Assembly: GCF_013425525.1 (NCBI RefSeq)
Contig: NZ_JACCKA010000060.1
Span: 19,850 to 83,849, forward strand
Direction: 5' to 3'
Length of the DNA: 64,000 nucleotides
From: Luteimonas salinisoli
Lineage (GTDB): Bacteria; Pseudomonadota; Gammaproteobacteria; Xanthomonadales; Xanthomonadaceae
Shown here in pieces: positions 60,066 to 64,000 of this stretch. Made by a program: the position numbers and the translations under genes. Each line of letters starts with the position of its first letter. Within the stretch, counting starts at the first letter, position 1. Below the pieces are notes generated by a model, which was not told the DNA's origin, made no database searches, and worked only from the letters and a program-made list of their open reading frames with translations.

Positions 60066-61588
60066 GGCCGCGCCCGCTCGCCGACGATCAGCGGATCGCC
60101 CTCGGCGACGTCCCCCGAGATCTCGGTGTTGCTGCCGTCGCTGGCGCCGATGCGCACCATCGCCGCCTGCGGGCGGTCGCCGACCAGCTTGTAGACCGGG
60201 GCGAAACGCGCCCCGGCCAGCGCCGCCAGTTCGCGGTCCCAGCGCTGGCGCTGGCTCGCGTCCAGGGTGTCGCGGAACGCGGCGAAATCCTGCTGGTAGC
60301 GCTGCAGCATGCGCTGGCGCATCTGCGCCTGCATGTTGCCGGCGGCATTCCCGCCTCCGCCAGCGATCCGCACCCCGCCACCGCCGCCGAACATGCCGCT
60401 GCCCCCCGGCTGCGGCGCGGCGGTGCGGCGCGCCTCGGCGCGCGCGCTGATCGCCGCGAGGGCCGCGTCGAAGGCCTCGCGCTGCGGGGCGGCGAGGTCC
60501 ATCGCGCCGGCCAGCCGCGCCAGTCCCTCGACCGCGCCGCCGCCGGCCCGCTGCGCCGGCGCCTGGATCGCCGCGGCCTGGGCGTCGGAAGGCTTGTAGC
60601 GCAGCGCGGCGTTGGAGGCCAACAGCACGTCGTCGCGGCGGCTGACCTCGATCTCGGCGTTCACGGTCAGCCCGGGCAGCAGGGTGCCGTCGCTGTTGTC
60701 GACGCTCACCACCACCGGGTAGGTGATGACGTTGTTGGTGTCGGTGGCCGACAGGCGCACCTGCCGCACCTCGCCGCGGAATTGCCGATCGGCGAAGGCG
60801 TCGACGGTGAAGGTGACCGCCTGACCTTCGACGACCTGGCCGATGTCGGCCTCGTCCACCGCCAGCTCGATCTGCATCTTGCCCAGGTCCTCGGCGATGG
60901 TGAACAGTTCCGGCGCCTGCAGGCTGGCGGCGACGGTCTGGCCGGGCTCGATGGTGCGCGTGAGCACCACGCCGTCGACCGGCGAGCGGATCTCGGTGCG
61001 GTCGAGGTTGACCTGGGTGGTCTGCAGCGACGCGGACTGCTGGCGAATCTGGGCCTGCGCCGAATCGACCTGCGCGCGCGCCTGGTCGAGCGCGGAGCGG
61101 GCCAGGTCGACGTCGCTGCGCGCGACCAGCTGCCGTTCGCCCAGGTCCGTCTTGCGCCGGTGGTCGAGCTCCGCGTTGCGCAGCGCGGCCTGGGCCTGCG
61201 CCAGCGCGGCGCGCGCGCTGGCGACCTGGGCGTTGCCCTGGTCGATCTGCGCCTGGTAGCTGCTCGGATCGATGCGTGCGATCAGCTGTCCCTTGCGCAC
61301 CTGGTCGTTGAAGTCGACCAGCACGTCGGTGACTTGCCCGGAGATCTGGCTGCCGACCACAACCGTGGAGGTCGCGCTGAGGGTGCCGGTGGCGGAGATC
61401 GCCACGCGGATGTCGCCGCGCTCGACGGTCGTGGTGCGCCAGGCGCCTTCATCGCCGCCGGCGCCGTGCTGCCGCCAGGCCCATGCGCCGACGGCCAGCA
61501 GGCTCGCCACCGCCGCCGCCACGGCGAGATTGCGCGGGAGTCTGGACTTCGCTTTGCGCGCAGGCGCGGTCTTGCGGGGCTGGCTCAT
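60062..61588 (-). CDS. MacA-like periplasmic adaptor of an ABC efflux pump
   Basis: 508 residues. An N-terminal membrane anchor (about 20-40) is followed by a lipoyl/barrel-sandwich domain (about 55-110), a coiled-coil hairpin (about 112-195), the second half of the lipoyl domain (LDRTEIRSPVDGVVLTRTIEPGQTV), and a beta-barrel (about 240-330). Residues about 332-460 are an extra helical, Gly-rich block not found in E. coli MacA, before the last membrane-proximal strands. AGGA lies five bases before the ATG. It overlaps the ATPase gene (ATGA). Confidence 0.93.
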   Translation of the reverse strand: MSQPRKTAPARKAKSRLPRNLAVAAAVASLLAVGAWAWRQHGAGGDEGAWRTTTVERGDIRVAISATGTLSATSTVVVGSQISGQVTDVLVDFNDQVRKGQLIARIDPSSYQAQIDQGNAQVASARAALAQAQAALRNAELDHRRKTDLGERQLVARSDVDLARSALDQARAQVDSAQAQIRQQSASLQTTQVNLDRTEIRSPVDGVVLTRTIEPGQTVAASLQAPELFTIAEDLGKMQIELAVDEADIGQVVEGQAVTFTVDAFADRQFRGEVRQVRLSATDTNNVITYPVVVSVDNSDGTLLPGLTVNAEIEVSRRDDVLLASNAALRYKPSDAQAAAIQAPAQRAGGGAVEGLARLAGAMDLAAPQREAFDAALAAISARAEARRTAAPQPGGSGMFGGGGGVRIAGGGGNAAGNMQAQMRQRMLQRYQQDFAAFRDTLDASQRQRWDRELAALAGARFAPVYKLVGDRPQAAMVRIGASDGSNTEISGDVAEGDPLIVGERARP

Positions 61589-61687
61589 GGGATCCTGGTC
61601 CGAAGGGTCGATGCGGGGAACGCGCGGCGCCGGCCCGGCGTTGACAGCGCCCGCAATGGCGCATGAACGCCGCCTTGCGGCACCCGC

Positions 61688-62953
61688 TCAGCCGAAGCGG
61701 ATCACCGCGACCGTGCCGCGACCGGGGGCGCTCTCCAGGCTCACCGGCCAGCCGAAGCGCTCGCCCAGGCGCCGCACGATCGACAGCCCCATGCCCTTGC
61801 CGGCGGCGAACTGATCGGCGCGGTAGAACGGATCGTAGGCGCGCGCGAGGGTTTCCGAGGTCATGCCGATACCGGTATCGCTCACCACCAGCCGATCGGC
61901 GGCGATCTCGACCTCGACGCCACCGGCCTCGGTGAACACGCAGGCGTTGCTGAGCAGGTTGCCGAGCATCACCCCCAGCACCCGCGGCGGCGCGCGCAGC
62001 CGCGGATTCGCGGTGCCCGTGACGCGCAGGTCCACCGGTTTGCCGGCGAGCAGCGGCCGCACCTTTTCGACCTCCTCGAGCACCACCTCGCGCACATCGA
62101 GCTCCACGCTCTCGGGGGCCACCTGGGCCTCGCGCGCCAGGATCAGGAAAGCGTCGATCACCGCCTCCATGTCGCGGCCGGCGCGCTGGATCCGCTGCAG
62201 CGAACGCTGCGCGCGCGACGGCAGCCCCGGTTCGGCGAGGAGCATGTCGGTGGCGACCCGGATCACCGTCAGCGGCGTGCGCAGTTCGTGGCTGGCGTCT
62301 CGGGTGAAGTCGCGCTCGCGCTGCACGAAGGCCTGCACGCGCTGCGACAGGTCCGCCAGCGCGCCGCTGAGCTGCCGCACCTCGCTGCCCACATCGCCGG
62401 GGATGCGTTCCGGCGCCAGCGCACCTGCGGCGCCGGCGCCGGGCTCCCAATGCGCGACCTCGCCGGCCAGCCAGCTCACCGGCGCGATCAGGCGGCGCGA
62501 GGTGCGGTAGGTCAGCCAGGTCACCAGGTACAGCGCCAACATGCCCGCGAGCATCAGGGCCAACGCACCGCCCCAGAGAATGCGCTTGGCGTGGGCGAAC
62601 GACATGTCCACGTAGAGCCGGCCGGCACGCGAATCCTGGACCAGCACGTTGCGGTCGAAGCCCGGCAGCTGGTGGTGGCCGGGCGGCAGCCGCCGCAGCG
62701 CCTCCGGCAGCGCCGCCGCCGTCCCCGCGGGAACGAAATGCAGCTCCGAGGTCGAGGTGCGCGGCGGCAGGAAGTCCGGGTCAGCCGCGCGCGCGGCCCA
62801 GAACTCCTCCGCCTGGGCGTCCAGCCTGGCGTTGATCAGGATTTCCAGCGCGAGCGCGCAGGCGACGGTGATGCCGACCACGATCACCAGGCTCGCCAGG
62901 GCCGCCTGCACCAGGAAGGCGTAGCGCAGCTTGCGTGGCAGGCCCTGGGGCAT
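61688..62953 (-). CDS. sensor histidine kinase
   Basis: 421 residues. Two membrane helices (about 15-40 and 127-148) enclose a 85-residue periplasmic sensor; a HAMP-like region follows. The H-box RDASHELRTPLTV carries the phospho-accepting His222. N-box (MLGNLLSNACVF), G1 (VSDTGIGM) and G2 (GMGLSIVRRLGERF) form the ATPase domain. The cognate response regulator precedes it by 24 bases, and the efflux genes follow after 99 bases. Confidence 0.94.
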   Translation of the reverse strand: MPQGLPRKLRYAFLVQAALASLVIVVGITVACALALEILINARLDAQAEEFWAARAADPDFLPPRTSTSELHFVPAGTAAALPEALRRLPPGHHQLPGFDRNVLVQDSRAGRLYVDMSFAHAKRILWGGALALMLAGMLALYLVTWLTYRTSRRLIAPVSWLAGEVAHWEPGAGAAGALAPERIPGDVGSEVRQLSGALADLSQRVQAFVQRERDFTRDASHELRTPLTVIRVATDMLLAEPGLPSRAQRSLQRIQRAGRDMEAVIDAFLILAREAQVAPESVELDVREVVLEEVEKVRPLLAGKPVDLRVTGTANPRLRAPPRVLGVMLGNLLSNACVFTEAGGVEVEIAADRLVVSDTGIGMTSETLARAYDPFYRADQFAAGKGMGLSIVRRLGERFGWPVSLESAPGRGTVAVIRFG

Positions 62954-62977
62954 CGCGGTGGGACCGATACCGCGGCG

Positions 62978-63691
62978 TCAGGCCGGCGACTGCTCGATGT
63001 CTGCGATGCGGTAGCCGGCGCTCTGCACGGTGTGCAGCAGCGGCCGGTCGAACGGCTTGTCGATGGTCTTGCGCAGGTTGTACAGATGGCTGCGCAGGGT
63101 GTCCGAGTCGGGCAGGCTGTTGCCCCAGATCTCGCGTTCGATTTCCTGGCGGCTGACCACGCGCGGCGACTCGCGCATCAGGATGGTGAGCAGCTTCAGC
63201 CCGATCGGCGAAAGCTGCAGCTCCTGCCCGGCGCGGGTGGCGCGCAGGCTGGCCGGGTCGAGCACGAGGTCGGCGACCTTGAGCACCTCCGAGCCGACCT
63301 GGCGCCGCTCCCTGCGGATCAGCGCGCGCAGCCGCGCTTCCAGCTCCTGGATCGCGAACGGCTTGGTCAGGTAGTCGTCGGCGCCCGAGCCCAGCCCGGT
63401 CAGCTTCTCGTCGAGGGTGTCGCGCGCGGTCAGCATCAGCACCGGGGTCGACTTGCGCGCCTCCTCGCGCAGGCGCTTGCAGACCTCGATGCCGTCCAGC
63501 CGCGGCAGCATCAGGTCCAGCACGATGACGTCGTAGCTGTTCTCCGAGGCCAGCCGGTAGCCGTCGAGGCCATCGGCGGCGTAGTCGACCTCGAAGCCGC
63601 GTCCCTCGAGGTATTCGCCGACCATTTCAGAAATGTTGCGGTTGTCCTCGACGATCAGGATGAGACCGCCCGGTTCCTGGGTTCCACGCAT
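62978..63691 (-). CDS. OmpR-family response regulator
   Basis: 237 residues. A receiver domain (ILIVEDN 11-17, phospho-acceptor Asp59 in VIVLDLMLPRLDG, Lys in LTKPF about 109) and an OmpR/PhoB winged-helix domain (LSPIGLKLLTILMRESPRVVSRQEIEREIWG...DSDTLRSHLYNLRKTID). GGAG lies five bases before the ATG. It probably controls the downstream kinase and MacAB-like genes. TTGTGAAG repeats upstream may be its own binding sites. Confidence 0.95.
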   Translation of the reverse strand: MRGTQEPGGLILIVEDNRNISEMVGEYLEGRGFEVDYAADGLDGYRLASENSYDVIVLDLMLPRLDGIEVCKRLREEARKSTPVLMLTARDTLDEKLTGLGSGADDYLTKPFAIQELEARLRALIRRERRQVGSEVLKVADLVLDPASLRATRAGQELQLSPIGLKLLTILMRESPRVVSRQEIEREIWGNSLPDSDTLRSHLYNLRKTIDKPFDRPLLHTVQSAGYRIADIEQSPA

Positions 63692-63738
63692 ACTGGCTCC
63701 GATCAGCAAAGGGGTTGAAGAGAAGGGGGGCTTCAGCT

Positions 63739-63778
63739 TTGTGAAGGATGCCGGTTCGGCGGTGCAGGACTTGTGAAG
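63739..63778. promoter_or_regulatory. direct repeats upstream of the response regulator
   Basis: TTGTGAAG occurs at 63739-63746 and 63771-63778, 32 bases (about three helical turns) apart. The first is also part of a CTTCA...TGAAG inverted pair (63731-63746). OmpR-type regulators bind direct repeats, often of their own promoter, so this may be an autoregulatory site. No consensus is known for this regulator. Confidence 0.35.
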
Positions 63779-63865
63779 AAGTCGTTGCGCAGGCCGAACA
63801 TGGCCCAAAAGAGCGGATTCTTCTCCACGCTGGGAGGAACGGGTATCCGCCCGTGGTCGTCCCCC

Positions 63866-63890
63866 TTGTGGAAGCGACGGAAGTCGCGAC
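63866..63890. repeat. REP-like extragenic palindrome
   Basis: TTGTGGAAGCGACGGAAGTCGCGAC at the end of the window contains the inverted pair GCGAC/GTCGC (63874-63878 and 63883-63887). Xanthomonadaceae genomes carry many extragenic elements of the form GGAGCGACTTnAGTCGCGAC, and this copy is a close variant. Only one copy is seen in the window. Confidence 0.5.
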
Positions 63891-64000
63891 GAGCGCGGTG
63901 TCCGCGATTCGCATACCGACTTAGTGGCGCTTCGCGGGCGGCCCGGCGCGGCATCCCGGTGCGGGACACGCCGTGAATCCATCCATGGAGTCTCGTCGAC

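Larger units (their letters stand above)
63692..64000. other. upstream region of the two-component operon
   Basis: 309 bases without a credible gene on either strand. It contains a pair of TTGTGAAG direct repeats near the operon and a small palindrome of xanthomonad REP type near 63880, both listed separately. Short open frames here read as Arg-rich protein through the palindrome and were not called. Confidence 0.5.

Noticed and set aside
63773..63976. Possible 67-residue plus-strand gene at the right edge
   Set aside because: Arg-rich translation crosses a REP-like palindrome, and there is no ribosome site.

Overview
The window is about 64 kb of high-GC DNA from a chromosome of a Xanthomonadaceae-type gammaproteobacterium (Lysobacter/Luteimonas-like). 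This placement is inferred from gene content and order: two adjacent DUF1631 genes, a large TonB-dependent receptor, an S8 protease with a trailing secretion-type region, the lptD-surA-pdxA-csaA-rsmA-apaG-apaH run facing dgkA-terC-lgt-thyA-doxX-folA, and short intergenic GGGAATC repeats typical of that family. No tRNA, rRNA, CRISPR array, transposase, integrase or prophage gene was seen. This is mostly core chromosome with some lineage-specific genes.

Layout. 1-11.6 kb: the start of an S8 protease (cut by the window edge), sufT, a small membrane protein, a MocR regulator divergent from two related membrane proteins, a DUF1223 protein, a TonB-dependent receptor and an AraC regulator. 11.6-16.1 kb: the proton-translocating transhydrogenase genes pntB-pntAb and pntAa, separated by an oppositely oriented sigma factor / anti-sigma-like / DUF3106 cassette. 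16.1-25.8 kb: two DUF1631 proteins, a nitroreductase, a flap-type exonuclease, a NUDIX hydrolase, a TonB-C-like secreted protein, pip and prmC. 25.8-29.6 kb: a peroxide-defence locus (ahpC, ahpF, oxyR) with a clear OxyR-type operator and, diverging from it, a highly structured candidate small RNA ending in an intrinsic terminator. 29.7-43.3 kb: rnk, a DMT transporter, a diguanylate cyclase with a 17-codon leader ORF, glnS, a Cys-rich lipoprotein with a nucleoside deaminase, rlmM, an EF-hand protein, two Ubi hydroxylases, and a cobalamin adenosyltransferase with a histone-deacetylase-like protein. 43.4-54.8 kb: outer-membrane biogenesis, ribosome maturation and folate/thymidylate genes in two convergent operons. 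55-64 kb: an SGNH lipoprotein, an isoaspartyl peptidase/sigma factor/VOC operon, and a two-component system upstream of a split MacAB-like efflux transporter.

The most interesting region is 25.88-26.17 kb. A 37-bp OxyR-type operator lies directly upstream of the ahpC promoter. On the other strand, three nested perfect stems and a UUCG-capped terminator suggest an OxyS-like peroxide-responsive RNA that has not been described. All function calls come from reading translated sequence and motifs; no database search was run.
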